Program-made: the position numbers and the translations under genes | Shown: piece after piece, positions 22,579 through 31,054 of the stretch | How positions within the stretch are numbered: position 1 is the first letter of the stretch | How the letters are laid out: each line of letters opens with the position of its first letter | Notes under the pieces: generated by a model | The model's input: the letters and a program-made list of their open reading frames with translations, nothing else | Database searches by the model: none | Told to the model about the DNA's origin: nothing | Assembly (NCBI GenBank): GCA_025462885.1 | Contig: JAOAPN010000015.1 | Span: 107,857-171,856 of the forward strand | Length of the DNA: 64,000 bases | Origin: Acidobacteriaceae bacterium | GTDB taxonomy: Bacteria; Acidobacteriota; Terriglobia; Terriglobales; Acidobacteriaceae | Direction: 5' to 3'

Positions 22579-24972
22579 TCAGGCATTGCAGACGGCGAGG
22601 ATGCTGGGGCCGTATTTTTCGAGCTTCTCGGGGCCAATACCGGTAATGCTGCGGAGCTGGTCCAGGGTGCGGGGGTGCTGGAGGACTACGCTGCGAAGGG
22701 TCGAGGAGCCGAAGACGAAGAACTGCGGAAGGCCGAGGCGTTCGGCTTCGGACTTGCGCCATTCGCGGAGACGGCGGTCGAGCTCCTGCTGGTCTGGGGT
22801 GAGGGAGTCGGTGGGGTCGGAAGACAGTTGGGAGTTGGTAGTTGTGAGTTGTGAGTTTTTTGGTGCGGCTGCTTTGGATTTGGGCGATGGTCTTGGGGTC
22901 GGTGGTGCGGGGGCTCCGTAGTCTCCGGGGAGGGGAGTGACTGCGTCGGCGTTGCAGAGCGCGAGGATGGCGGCTCCGTAGCGGTCGGATTTTTCGGGGC
23001 CTATGCCGGAGATGGTCTGGAGGTCGGGGATACGGGTGGGGCGGCTGACCACGATGTTGTGGAGGATGGAGTCGGAGAAGACGATGAAGGCAGGCTTGCC
23101 GGTCTTGGCGGCCTCGGCTTTGCGCCACTCGCGGAGACGTGATTCGAGGTCTTTCTGAGCGGGGGTGAAGGCGGACTTGTCCTGCTCGGGAGCGGCAGCC
23201 TTGCGGGCGGTGCTGGAGGACTTTGAAGAACGGGATTTGGTCGAGGCTTCGGCGGCATCGCGGAGCAGGACGGGAAGGTCTTCGCCCTCGTCGCGGTTGC
23301 GACCTTCGTGGGTGAGCGCGGCCTTCTTGTAAGAGATGACGTTGCCTTCGGCGTTGGTGAAGGTGTCGGCATTGAGGGTGATGAGGCCGGCGCGGGTCAG
23401 GGCGTCGAGGTACGACTCGAACTGGTTGCGATCGATGCCGAGGGCTAGATCGGAGTGCAATTTGCCAGTGGCCTTGGAGTTGCCGTCGAGGGCGCGGAGG
23501 ATGGTGTTGAGCTGGCGAGCTTCCTGCTGGGTGGGAGCGCGGAAGGGCTGGGCGGTGGCGCGCTCGGGGGAGCAGAAGTCGCAGTTGCCGCAGGGACGGT
23601 GGCCGTCGGCGGTGTCGCCGAAGTGGTTGATGAGGGCGGTCATGCGGCACTGCGTGGAACCGGCGAAGGCGACCATGCGGTCGATCTGGCTTCGGCGGAA
23701 GGCGAGTTGCTGGTCGTAGCCCGTGCGCCAGGTGGTAACGCCGGTGCTGCGGACGTTGCCCTCAATGTCGATGGAGGCGGCTCCCTGGGCGGCGAGCTTC
23801 TGGACGGTGCGGTCGAAGGTTTCGGTGTCCATGCGCAGCCGCGGGCGGAGAACGTCGGGCATCTGGAAGTCTTCGGTCAGGACGGCTGCGACGCGAGAGA
23901 GCTCGGTGGGGGCGGGGTAGTCGCGCTCCAGGAAGAAGTCGTGCATCTTGCGGTCGGCGAAGGAGTGGAGGAGGACGGTGCGGGAGGGGAGGCCGTCGCG
24001 TCCGGCGCGACCGATCTCCTGGTAGTAGGCCTCGACGGAGCCGGGCAGGGCGATGTGGACGACGGTGCGGACGTCTGCTTTGTCGATGCCCATGCCGAAG
24101 GCGATGGTAGCGACTACGACTTCGAGCTTCCCGGTGAGGAACTGGCGCTGGACGCGCTCGCGGGTGGCTGGGTCGAGACCGGCATGGTACGCGGCGGCTT
24201 TTCCGCCTAACTTCGAGGCGAGTTCCTCGGCTGCCTTGCGAGACGGTGCGTAGACGATGGCAGGGCGGTTCTCTAGCTTGCTGAGGAGCTTGACGGTGAA
24301 GTCGTTGCGCTGCGGCTTGGAGAGCTCGACAACCTCAATGGCGAGGTTGTGGCGGCGGAAGCCGTGAATGAAGAGGGACGGATCGGTAAGGTGAAGCTGG
24401 GCGACGATGTCGCGCTGGACGGTTGGAGTGGCGGTCGCGGTCAGGGCGAGGATCGGGGCAGGGCGGAGAGAGGGCAGGTAGTCGCCGAGGGTGCGGTAGT
24501 CGGGACGGAAGTCATGACCCCAGGCGGAGATGCAGTGGGCTTCGTCGATGGCGATGAGGGCTGGCTTCTTGCGGGCGAGCATCTCGGGGAAGCCGGGGAC
24601 GCGCATACGCTCGGGAGCGATGAAGAGGAACTGGAGTGAGCCGTCGAGGTAGTCACGGCAGGCCTGGCGGGACTCTTCGCGGGAGAGCCCGGAGTGGATG
24701 CGAGCGACGCGGAGGCCGAGGTGCGAGAGCTTGGAGGCCTGGTCGTCCATGAGCGCGATGAGCGGGGAGATAACGAGAGCAGTTCCGCCGCGGGCGATGG
24801 CGGGAAGCTGATAGCAGAGGGACTTGCCGGCTCCTGTGGGCATGACGAGCAGCACGTCGCGGCCGTCGGTGGCGGCCTGGCAGACGGCCTCCTGGTTGGC
24901 GCGGAAGGTGGCGTGGCCGAAGGTCTGATGGAGGAGGGTTTCGAGGTTCATGCGGCTGTTCCAGTTTCGCAT
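22579..24972 (-). CDS. recQ: ATP-dependent DNA helicase RecQ with duplicated HRDC domains
   Basis: 797 aa superfamily 2 3'-5' helicase. Q motif FGHATFRANQEAVCQAA, Walker A MPTGAGKSLCYQLPA, DEAH box IDEAHCISAWGHDFRPDY, motif VI QEIGRAGRDG, and the zinc site (C near QCRMTAL, then CGNCDFC). Two HRDC modules follow, near residues 640-710 and 730-797; they are recognisable copies of each other (LREWRKAEAAKTGKPAFIVF versus LREWRKSEAERLGLPQFFVF; ISGIGPEKSDRYG versus ITGIGPEKLEKYG). The linker between them contains KNSQLTTTNSQLSS, encoded by a dispersed DNA repeat. The second ATG (MNLETLLHQ) may be the true start. Confidence 0.95.
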   Translation of the reverse strand: MRNWNSRMNLETLLHQTFGHATFRANQEAVCQAATDGRDVLLVMPTGAGKSLCYQLPAIARGGTALVISPLIALMDDQASKLSHLGLRVARIHSGLSREESRQACRDYLDGSLQFLFIAPERMRVPGFPEMLARKKPALIAIDEAHCISAWGHDFRPDYRTLGDYLPSLRPAPILALTATATPTVQRDIVAQLHLTDPSLFIHGFRRHNLAIEVVELSKPQRNDFTVKLLSKLENRPAIVYAPSRKAAEELASKLGGKAAAYHAGLDPATRERVQRQFLTGKLEVVVATIAFGMGIDKADVRTVVHIALPGSVEAYYQEIGRAGRDGLPSRTVLLHSFADRKMHDFFLERDYPAPTELSRVAAVLTEDFQMPDVLRPRLRMDTETFDRTVQKLAAQGAASIDIEGNVRSTGVTTWRTGYDQQLAFRRSQIDRMVAFAGSTQCRMTALINHFGDTADGHRPCGNCDFCSPERATAQPFRAPTQQEARQLNTILRALDGNSKATGKLHSDLALGIDRNQFESYLDALTRAGLITLNADTFTNAEGNVISYKKAALTHEGRNRDEGEDLPVLLRDAAEASTKSRSSKSSSTARKAAAPEQDKSAFTPAQKDLESRLREWRKAEAAKTGKPAFIVFSDSILHNIVVSRPTRIPDLQTISGIGPEKSDRYGAAILALCNADAVTPLPGDYGAPAPPTPRPSPKSKAAAPKNSQLTTTNSQLSSDPTDSLTPDQQELDRRLREWRKSEAERLGLPQFFVFGSSTLRSVVLQHPRTLDQLRSITGIGPEKLEKYGPSILAVCNA
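22826..22862. repeat. GAGTTGGTAGTTGTGAGTTG repeat inserted in frame within recQ
   Basis: The same low-complexity block as at 11752-11790. On the minus strand it encodes the Ser/Gln/Thr/Asn-rich linker between the two HRDC domains, in frame and without a stop. Confidence 0.8.
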
Positions 24973-25103
24973 GTTCTTCGTCTTTAGGTGTAGGCGGAGG
25001 AGGTTCGCGACCAGGCGCTTTCGGTTCTGTGCAGCGGGATTTTCAGGACGGGACGAATCGTCTGCTAGTGTCGTTCCATCGTATGAGAGTAGGAGGGATC
25101 CAT

Positions 25104-25553
25104 ATGTACCTTGTTGCGATTCTGGCTTTAGGGTTGGGCGTGCTGGTCTTCGGGTTTCTGCGGCTGAAGCATCTGCGCGAGCGGCGGGAGATCGAGGCGT
25201 ACGGGATTGAGGCGGATGCGCTTCATGCTCTGCTTGCGGAGGGCAGGGATGTGCTGGTGCTGGATGTGCGTCAGCCGTTGGATCTGCTGGCTCACTCCGA
25301 GATAATTCCGGGTGCGCGGCGCATTCCTCCGAAGGAGGTGCTGGAAGCGACGGCAGATATTCCCAAGGACAGGGAGGTCGTTGTCTACTGCACGTGCGCG
25401 AGTGAAAGCACCAGCCGGATGATTCTGCGGAAAGCGCAAGGGATGGATTTTACAAACATGCGCTTTCTGAAGGGTGGTCTGGATGGATGGAAGGCGAAGG
25501 GGTATGCGGTGGAACCGTATGATCAGCCCTTTCATTTGGATACCGCCAGCTAG
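25104..25553 (+). CDS. Membrane-anchored rhodanese-like protein
   Basis: 149 aa from the ATG at 25104 with AGGAGGG upstream; the longer frame starting at 25029 has no such site. One N-terminal membrane segment (MYLVAILALGLGVLVFGFLR) is followed by a rhodanese domain: VLVLDVRQPLDLLAHSEIIP, GARRIPP and the active loop VVYCTCASESTSRM. The loop is of the extended YC-x-C type seen in DedA-linked rhodaneses, not the common C-x4-R form. It ends with the standard FLKGGLDGWKAKGY. Probably a sulfur-transfer or thiol-redox protein facing the cytoplasm; the substrate is unknown. Confidence 0.85.
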   Translation: MYLVAILALGLGVLVFGFLRLKHLRERREIEAYGIEADALHALLAEGRDVLVLDVRQPLDLLAHSEIIPGARRIPPKEVLEATADIPKDREVVVYCTCASESTSRMILRKAQGMDFTNMRFLKGGLDGWKAKGYAVEPYDQPFHLDTAS

Positions 25554-25584
25554 ACCGAGTTGGAGTTCGTTGGTGGAATTATGG

Positions 25585-25666
25585 CTGGCCTTCAGCCCGC
25601 AATTGCCTGACTGTTCGTAACCCAGGGCTTTGCCCTGGGCTAGTGAATCGCGGGCCTTCAGCCCGC
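25585..25666. repeat. Palindromic intergenic repeat cluster
   Basis: CCCAGGGCTTTGCCCTGGG (25621-25639) is a perfect palindrome with a 3-nt loop, flanked by two direct copies of GGCCTTCAGCCCGC (about 25587-25600 and 25653-25666). This arrangement resembles a REP/BIME-like element. The remaining intergenic sequence between the rhodanese gene and 25892 shows no ORF worth calling and should contain the promoter of the next gene. Confidence 0.8.
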
Positions 25667-25892
25667 AAAACTATAGGACTCCGCCGTTTTACCTCATGCT
25701 CCATATACAAGTCAGGCGAATAGGTCGATACGCCCGAGGAGAAGGTTTCTTTACCTAGTAGAGCCTTGCCAGCGTGTGTTCGATGAAAGCTTGATAAATG
25801 ACTGGAAACAGCCTAGACTATGAGTGCGGCTCTTCGTCTTTTATTCGATCAACCGTGAGTCGACTTTCGTTCTGAAGAGGAAAAAAAGCATT

Positions 25893-26120
25893 ATGGCAAA
25901 GCGTCGTGGAAATCCGAACTGGGGTAAGCCGGAGCCGATTGGGCCGGTTACACCGACGGTAACATCGTTCGAGCAGGTCGTGAAGGAGTATAAGTTGACT
26001 CCGGATCAGTACATCCGGTCGACGCGGTTGCGGGAGTGGGCGCGCCGGAACAAGAACTCGAAGTACATCCCGGAGGCGCTGCTTGAGGCGTGGGGATTTG
26101 AGATTGAGTCGACGCTGTAG
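25893..26120 (+). CDS. Small conserved-looking protein of unknown function
   Basis: 75 aa starting MAKRRGNPNWGKPEP; the in-frame extension upstream to 25824 is less likely because the ATG at 25893 follows a purine-rich stretch (GAAGAGG). The protein is basic at the N-terminus and has a helical C-terminal half (TSFEQVVKEYKLTPDQYIRS, TRLREWARRNKNSKYIPEAL). It has no Cys, no membrane segment and no motif that I can assign. A strong terminator follows, so it is a free-standing transcription unit. Coding potential looks good; the function is open, with nucleic-acid binding conceivable from the basic N-terminus. Confidence 0.7.
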   Translation: MAKRRGNPNWGKPEPIGPVTPTVTSFEQVVKEYKLTPDQYIRSTRLREWARRNKNSKYIPEALLEAWGFEIESTL

Positions 26121-26153
26121 AGAAATATGCTGGCCGATTTGAGCTTTACAGAG

Positions 26154-26184
26154 AACGCCGCCCTGACCGGGGTGGCGTTTTTTT
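26154..26184 (+). terminator. Rho-independent terminator
   Basis: AACGCCGCCC (26154-26163) pairs with GGGTGGCGTT (26170-26179) with one wobble, a 6-nt loop, and T residues to 26184. It ends the 75-aa protein gene and precedes ribBA. Confidence 0.92.
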
Positions 26185-26241
26185 GCGCCCAAGTATCATG
26201 GTAGGGAATCGGATAAGGGTAGAAGCTGCACGGAGGTAGGG

Positions 26242-27396
26242 ATGTTTGCAACGGTCAATGAGGCGGTCGAAGAGATCAAAGCAGGACGGATGGTTGTCGT
26301 CGTGGATGACGAAGATCGCGAGAACGAGGGCGACCTGACGCTGGCGGCGGAGTTTGTGACGCCCGAGGCGATCAACTTCATGGCGAAGTTTGGCCGGGGA
26401 CTGATCTGCCTGACGCTGACCGAGGAGCGGGCGGACTATCTTCGACTGGGACCGATGACGCAGGACAACACCTCGCGATTTGGGACGGCGTTTACCGAGT
26501 CGATCGAAGCGCGGGAAGGTGTGTCTACGGGAATCTCGGCGGCGGACCGGTCGCATACGATTCGGGTCGCGATTGATCCGGCTTCGACGGCACAGGACCT
26601 CGCCCGGCCGGGGCACGTGTTCCCGCTGCGTGCGCGCAAGGGTGGAGTGCTGGTGCGGGCCGGGCAGACCGAGGCTTCGGTCGACCTGGCGCGGATGGCG
26701 GGGCTGGTTACGGCGGGAGTGATCTGCGAGATCATGAACGACGACGGGACGATGGCTCGGGTGCCGGACCTGGTAAAGTTCTGCGAACTGCATGGGCTAA
26801 AGATGGTTACGGTGGCGGATTTGATCCGGTACCGGTTACAAAATGAACGCTACATCCATCGGGTGGCGGAGTCGCTGATGCCGACGGAGCACGGGGACTT
26901 CCGCATGATCGCGTACGAGAGCGAGGTGGAGGGTGGCGAATCGCATGTGGCGCTGGTGTATGGCGACGTATGCGGCGACGCAGCCGTTCCGGTTCGCGTG
27001 CATACGCAGTGCCTGGCAGGCGATGTATTTTCGACCACGCTTTGCGACTGTAGGGCAGTGATCGCGGAGTCGCTGCGGATGATTGCAGAGGCAAAGTGTG
27101 GAGCGCTGATCTATCTCCACAATGGCACGAAGGGCTTTGGAGTCGATAAGAGTATGGAACCGCACCGTGTGGTTCTGCACCGCGAGGCTCGCGCCAAGGA
27201 ACGGAGCGGGGAGCGGAGTGAGAGGACGCTGCGGCAGGTGGGGCTGGGCGGACAGATTCTTTCGGATCTGGGGATTCGCAAGATTCGGCTGCTGACCAAT
27301 ACTCCGACGCATGTGCCTGCGCTGCAGGGCTTCGGAATCGAGATCGTGGAGCAGGTTCCGGTGGTTGTCTCGAAGGGATCCGCGCAGAAGGTTTAG
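26242..27396 (+). CDS. ribB: 3,4-dihydroxy-2-butanone-4-phosphate synthase with a degenerate GTP cyclohydrolase II domain
   Basis: 384 aa RibBA-type fusion for riboflavin synthesis. The N-terminal RibB half is complete: DDEDRENEGDLTLAAEFV, RGLICL, DNTSRFGTAFTESIEAREGV, STGISAADR, RPGHVFPLRARKGGVLVRAG, TEASVDLARMAG. The C-terminal RibA half keeps the zinc ligands (HTQCLAGDVFSTTLCDC) but lacks the EGRGIGL loop: the segment reads LHNGTKGFGVD, and the usual YALQDxGxDTVxAN helix is replaced by LHREARAKERSGERSERTLR. Cyclohydrolase activity is therefore doubtful, so a separate RibA is expected elsewhere. No FMN riboswitch is visible upstream. Confidence 0.9.
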   Translation: MFATVNEAVEEIKAGRMVVVVDDEDRENEGDLTLAAEFVTPEAINFMAKFGRGLICLTLTEERADYLRLGPMTQDNTSRFGTAFTESIEAREGVSTGISAADRSHTIRVAIDPASTAQDLARPGHVFPLRARKGGVLVRAGQTEASVDLARMAGLVTAGVICEIMNDDGTMARVPDLVKFCELHGLKMVTVADLIRYRLQNERYIHRVAESLMPTEHGDFRMIAYESEVEGGESHVALVYGDVCGDAAVPVRVHTQCLAGDVFSTTLCDCRAVIAESLRMIAEAKCGALIYLHNGTKGFGVDKSMEPHRVVLHREARAKERSGERSERTLRQVGLGGQILSDLGIRKIRLLTNTPTHVPALQGFGIEIVEQVPVVVSKGSAQKV

Positions 27397-27403
27397 ATGG
27401 GTT

Positions 27404-28027
27404 TTAGAGCAGATGTCCAAGGCCGCGCGACTGCATCTCCTGTTCGAAGCCGGCGTGGTCGAGGTACTGGATGGCCTGCATGCCGGCGGCGAGCGCGGCT
27501 TCGATATTGTCGATGCGGTCGTCGATAAAGAGGATGTTGGCCGGAGGCTGGTTGAGGCCGTCGGCGGCGTGACGGTAGATGGCGAGCTCGGGCTTGGCAA
27601 TGTTGAGGACGTGCGACCAGGTGTGGTGGTCGAAGTCCTGGATCCAGGGGTAGCGGGCGAGCAGTCCGGTCTCCATGGCGTCGCCCATGTTGGAGAGGAT
27701 GCCGGTGGGAATGCCGGCGCGCTGGAGGGACTGCGCCCATTCGAGCATCGGCTGGTTGACGGAGCCCCAGAGGTCGACGTCGGCGGTGATGAGGGACTCG
27801 ATCTGCTCGGGCGTGAGGGTGAGGTTGGCGTTCTGACCCACGTTCCGCCAGAAGGCTCTGCCGGAGAGATCGCCACGGTCATACGGATGCCGGTGGGCCC
27901 AGTAGCCGCGCTGGAGGAGCTCCTCGTCGAGGCCGGTAATAGAGCGCATCTGCGCCCAGACTGAGGGATCGGGCGGGCCGGAGAGGACCATGCCGTAGTC
28001 GAAGAGGACTGCTTGGATGGGAGTCAT
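27404..28027 (-). CDS. HAD-superfamily hydrolase, YihX-like
   Basis: 207 aa. Motif I is LFDYGMVLSG, with the nucleophile Asp and Gly in place of the second Asp as in many HAD-IA members. The cap domain follows (LLQRGYWAHRHPYDRGDLSG), then motif II GILSNMGD, a Lys in IAKPELAIY (motif III) and ILFIDDRIDNIEAAL (motif IV). Likely a small-molecule phosphatase of unknown substrate. It is convergent with ribBA (7 bp gap). Confidence 0.86.
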   Translation of the reverse strand: MTPIQAVLFDYGMVLSGPPDPSVWAQMRSITGLDEELLQRGYWAHRHPYDRGDLSGRAFWRNVGQNANLTLTPEQIESLITADVDLWGSVNQPMLEWAQSLQRAGIPTGILSNMGDAMETGLLARYPWIQDFDHHTWSHVLNIAKPELAIYRHAADGLNQPPANILFIDDRIDNIEAALAAGMQAIQYLDHAGFEQEMQSRGLGHLL

Positions 28028-28081
28028 GCTGGCTTGAGTTTACAGGGACTCGGGCGGGACGGGGAACGTTAGGATGGTTAG

Positions 28082-29245
28082 GTGATACAGCGATTTTCAA
28101 AGAGAACCGGTTGGGATGTGGGGGAGAGCAGCTTCGCGGCCGCGGTTCGTGAAGCCAGGGCTTCTGGGCGTTCATTGATTGATTTGACCGTCTCAAACCC
28201 TACGGTCTGCGGTTTCGAGTACGACGCGGAGCAGATTTTGGGCGCTCTGGGAGATGAGCGATCGCTGGTGTACGACCCCGATCCGCGTGGGATGCGGAGT
28301 GCACGCGAGGCCGTTTCGGGCTACTACAGAGACCACGGAGCGGCACTGGACCCAGATGCGGTGGTTCTGACTACGAGTACCAGCGAGGGGTACGGCTACT
28401 TGTTCCGTTTGCTTTGCGATGCGGGGGATGAGGTGCTGGTGGCGCAGCCGAGTTATCCACTCTTCGACTTTCTGGCGGGTCTAGAGGATGTTCGACTGCT
28501 TCCGTATCCGCTGTTCTACGACTTTGGTTGGTGGATCGACTTCGCGGAACTGGAACGAAGGATCGGGCCGAGGACGAAGGCAATTGTCGTGGTGCATCCA
28601 AATAATCCGACCGGCCACGCGACGCAGGCGGCGGAGCGAGCGCAACTGGAGGAGATCTGCGTCCGGCATGGGCTGGCGCTGATTGTGGACGAAGTTTTTC
28701 TGGACTATCCGGTAGAGGTGAGCTGGGAAGAGCTAAGGACGTTCGGGATGGGGCCGCATCCGGTGCTGACGTTCGTGCTGAGCGGAATGAGCAAGATCGC
28801 GGGACTGCCGCAGATGAAGGTCGGGTGGATTGCGACGTTTGGACCGGCGTCGGTGAGAGCGGAGGCACTGGGGCGTCTGGAGATCATTGCCGACACCTTT
28901 CTGTCGATGAATGCACCGGTGCAGACGGCTCTGCCGGGATGGCTCGTGGGACGGCATCGCATCCAGGATCAGATTCGGAATCGGGTGCGAGAAAACCTGG
29001 CTGCGGCGAAAGCTGCGGCGCTGGAGGTTTTGAAGCTGGAGGCGGGTTGGAGCGCGATGCTGCGTCTGGAGCAGCGAGGCGGGGTGGGGGATCTTGCTGC
29101 GAGACTCTTGCAGGAGACAGGGGTGGTGGTGCATCCGGGGCATTTTTACGGCATGACTGGAGGAGGACTAGTGGTGGTGAGCCTGATTGGATCTCCAACT
29201 CATTTTGCCAGTGGAATTCGTCGGCTTAGTGAATCAATCGCTTGA
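28082..29245 (+). CDS. PLP-dependent class I/II aminotransferase
   Basis: 387 aa from a GTG. Fold type I motifs: LTVSNPTVCGFEY at the substrate loop, VVLTTSTSEGYGYLFRLLCD, VHPNNPTGHAT (Asn binding the cofactor), VDEVFLDY with the Asp, and SGMSKIAGLPQMKVGW with the Schiff-base Lys; the C-terminal Arg region follows. This matches the aspartate/alanine-type aminotransferases. Which amino acid it handles is not determinable. It is divergent from the HAD gene, 54 bp apart. Confidence 0.88.
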   Translation: MIQRFSKRTGWDVGESSFAAAVREARASGRSLIDLTVSNPTVCGFEYDAEQILGALGDERSLVYDPDPRGMRSAREAVSGYYRDHGAALDPDAVVLTTSTSEGYGYLFRLLCDAGDEVLVAQPSYPLFDFLAGLEDVRLLPYPLFYDFGWWIDFAELERRIGPRTKAIVVVHPNNPTGHATQAAERAQLEEICVRHGLALIVDEVFLDYPVEVSWEELRTFGMGPHPVLTFVLSGMSKIAGLPQMKVGWIATFGPASVRAEALGRLEIIADTFLSMNAPVQTALPGWLVGRHRIQDQIRNRVRENLAAAKAAALEVLKLEAGWSAMLRLEQRGGVGDLAARLLQETGVVVHPGHFYGMTGGGLVVVSLIGSPTHFASGIRRLSESIA

Positions 29246-29316
29246 ACCCAGATAGTTACTGCTTCGCGTGATGCTCGTATAGTATTGCTTTCATTGTCCA
29301 ATGTAACTTATTCATT

Positions 29317-29949
29317 TTAGTAATGTTGAAGGAATGGATTGCTTTCTCGCTCTTCGCCGATCGTGGTTGTTGAGCCATGTCCTGGAAGGACTTTGACGTC
29401 TTCCGGAAGGACGAGGAGGCGGTCATGGATGGACTGGATGAGTTGCTTTGAGTCGCCGCCAGGAAGATCGGTGCGGCCGACGGAGCCTGCGAAGAGCGTG
29501 TCTCCCGCGATGAGAAGGGATTGCTCCGGCAGATAGAGGCAGGAGCTGCCCTGCGTGTGGCCGGGGGTGTGGAGGACGGTGGCAGAGAGTCCGGCGATGG
29601 AGATGGTCTGGTTGTCGGCGAGATCGGCGTCGGGAGGGGCGACCTCGGGGGTAGGGATTCCGAGCCAGCCGGCCTGGACGTCCATCATCTTGACCAGCGG
29701 CAGATCGAGCTGGTTATAGAAGATGGGGGCTCCGGTGAGCCGCTTGAGCTGCTGGGCTCCGGCGATGTGGTCGATATGGGCGTGGGTGACGACGATCTGC
29801 TTGAGGATGAGCTGGTGCTTCGCGAGGGTGGCGACGATGCGATCGATATTGGTACCTGGGTCGACAACGATGGCCTCGCGGGAGGTCTCGTCGCCGAGGA
29901 TAGAGCAGTTGCATTGGAGGGGGCCGACGACGAGGACTTCATGGATCAT
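29317..29949 (-). CDS. Glyoxalase II-like MBL-fold hydrolase
   Basis: 210 aa, YcbL/GloB-type. It begins LVVGPLQCNCSILGD, then IVVDPGTN, the metal motif THAHIDHIAG, HTPGHTQGSSCLY (third His), IAGDTLFAGSVGRTD (bridging Asp) and VLPGHGSTTTIGEE (last His). Length fits the short family lacking the glutathione-binding helical domain, so the substrate may be a thioester other than S-lactoylglutathione. It starts 24 bp downstream of the secreted GH43-like gene on the same strand, so the two may be co-transcribed. Confidence 0.9.
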   Translation of the reverse strand: MIHEVLVVGPLQCNCSILGDETSREAIVVDPGTNIDRIVATLAKHQLILKQIVVTHAHIDHIAGAQQLKRLTGAPIFYNQLDLPLVKMMDVQAGWLGIPTPEVAPPDADLADNQTISIAGLSATVLHTPGHTQGSSCLYLPEQSLLIAGDTLFAGSVGRTDLPGGDSKQLIQSIHDRLLVLPEDVKVLPGHGSTTTIGEERESNPFLQHY

Positions 29950-29973
29950 GCTGGATTCTCCGGGTGCGTGGGT

Positions 29974-30966
29974 CTATTTCAGGGCGGCGAGACGGTCGTA
30001 CTCGGCCTGGGTGAGGCGGAGGAAGGAGCCGTGGCGCATGCCCTCGGGGAAGGCGATCTGGGCGGTGGCGTCGGTCCAGGGGACGTTCAGGTCTTTGGAG
30101 AAGATGGCCGCGTAGTGCTGGGGCTTGGTGTAGTGGTCGTAGTAGGCGAGGAATCCGCCTTGGACTGGAATGACGGCAGCGCCTTCGGACCAGGTCTCGG
30201 AGATGGGAGCGCTGATGTTGCTCCACGGGCCTTCGAGCGTCGGGCCCTGGGCGGTCTGGAGATGCTTTTGGAGGGGTGTCTTGCGCTCGTCTTTGAAGAT
30301 CAGGGTGTAAGGGGTTTTAGGACTGGCCGTGATCAGGGTCGTGTCGATGACGCTGTAACCAGGGTCGAAGAAGACTTTAGCGGGGGTGAGGGAGGTGAAG
30401 TCCGTCGTGGTGGTGGACCAGATGCGGTGATTCAGCTTGCTATCTCCGGAGTCGTCGCCGGGAAAGCGGCCGGGGATGGTGGACGACCAGAAGATGAGCC
30501 AGTTCTTCTTTGCGGGGTTGTAGTAGAGGGCGGGTGCCCAGGCGTTTAGAGCCATGGGTTCGTTGGCCATGACGGGAAGTTGCTGGTGTTTGGTCCAGTG
30601 GGTGAGGTCGGTGGAGCTGGAGTAGCCGAGGACCGTGGGAGTGCGCCAGGCCCAGGTCCAGACCATACGGAAGGAGTTGTCAGGCGCGCGCTGGAGGAAG
30701 GGATCGCGCATAAGCTCGTCCGGTTCGGTCTGGTGGACGACGGGCTTGCCGCCGTTGGCCAGAGTCCAATGGTAGCCGTCGGTAGACAGAGTGTAGTAGA
30801 CGCCGTCTTCGCTGTTGGCTTTGAAGCCGGCGAAGAGCCACAGAGTCGAGGGTGCGGAGGTCGCGCGGTGCAGGGTCTTTGGGAGGGGCGCTGTCTGGGC
30901 GTGGGTCAGGAGGGGGAGAGAGGCGACGGCCAGGGTGAGAAGGCGGAGGAGAATGGGCTTGGCCAT
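29974..30966 (-). CDS. Secreted GH43-like five-bladed propeller protein
   Basis: 330 aa with a clear signal peptide (LLRLLTLAVASLPLLTHAQT, cleavage after about residue 23). The body repeats blade-like segments SEDGVYYTLSTDGYHW, LMRDPFLQRAPDNSFRMVWT, YSSSTDLTHW and ALNAWAPALYYNPAKKNWLI, the pattern of glycoside hydrolase family 43/32-type beta propellers (RDP and WAPAL being typical). Probably an exported glycosidase acting on plant or fungal polysaccharide; the exact substrate is not readable and no polysaccharide utilisation partners are adjacent. Confidence 0.8.
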   Translation of the reverse strand: MAKPILLRLLTLAVASLPLLTHAQTAPLPKTLHRATSAPSTLWLFAGFKANSEDGVYYTLSTDGYHWTLANGGKPVVHQTEPDELMRDPFLQRAPDNSFRMVWTWAWRTPTVLGYSSSTDLTHWTKHQQLPVMANEPMALNAWAPALYYNPAKKNWLIFWSSTIPGRFPGDDSGDSKLNHRIWSTTTTDFTSLTPAKVFFDPGYSVIDTTLITASPKTPYTLIFKDERKTPLQKHLQTAQGPTLEGPWSNISAPISETWSEGAAVIPVQGGFLAYYDHYTKPQHYAAIFSKDLNVPWTDATAQIAFPEGMRHGSFLRLTQAEYDRLAALK

Positions 30967-31005
30967 GATGTGATTATCGGGTGTGATTCTTGTTGAGCAA
31001 AGTAA

Positions 31006-31030
31006 ATGCGCAAGCCGATGGCTTGCGCAT
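31006..31030 (-). terminator. Hairpin terminator of secG
   Basis: ATGCGCAAGCC (31006-31016) and GGCTTGCGCAT (31020-31030) form a perfect 11-bp stem with a 3-nt loop. On the minus strand TTTACTTT follows. It lies 25 bp beyond the secG stop. Confidence 0.82.
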
Positions 31031-31054
31031 GGAGTGAAGACAGAAATTGAAGAG

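Noticed and set aside
26121..26241. FMN riboswitch before ribBA
   Set aside because: The 120-bp leader contains only the terminator of the preceding gene; none of the conserved RFN segments is visible.
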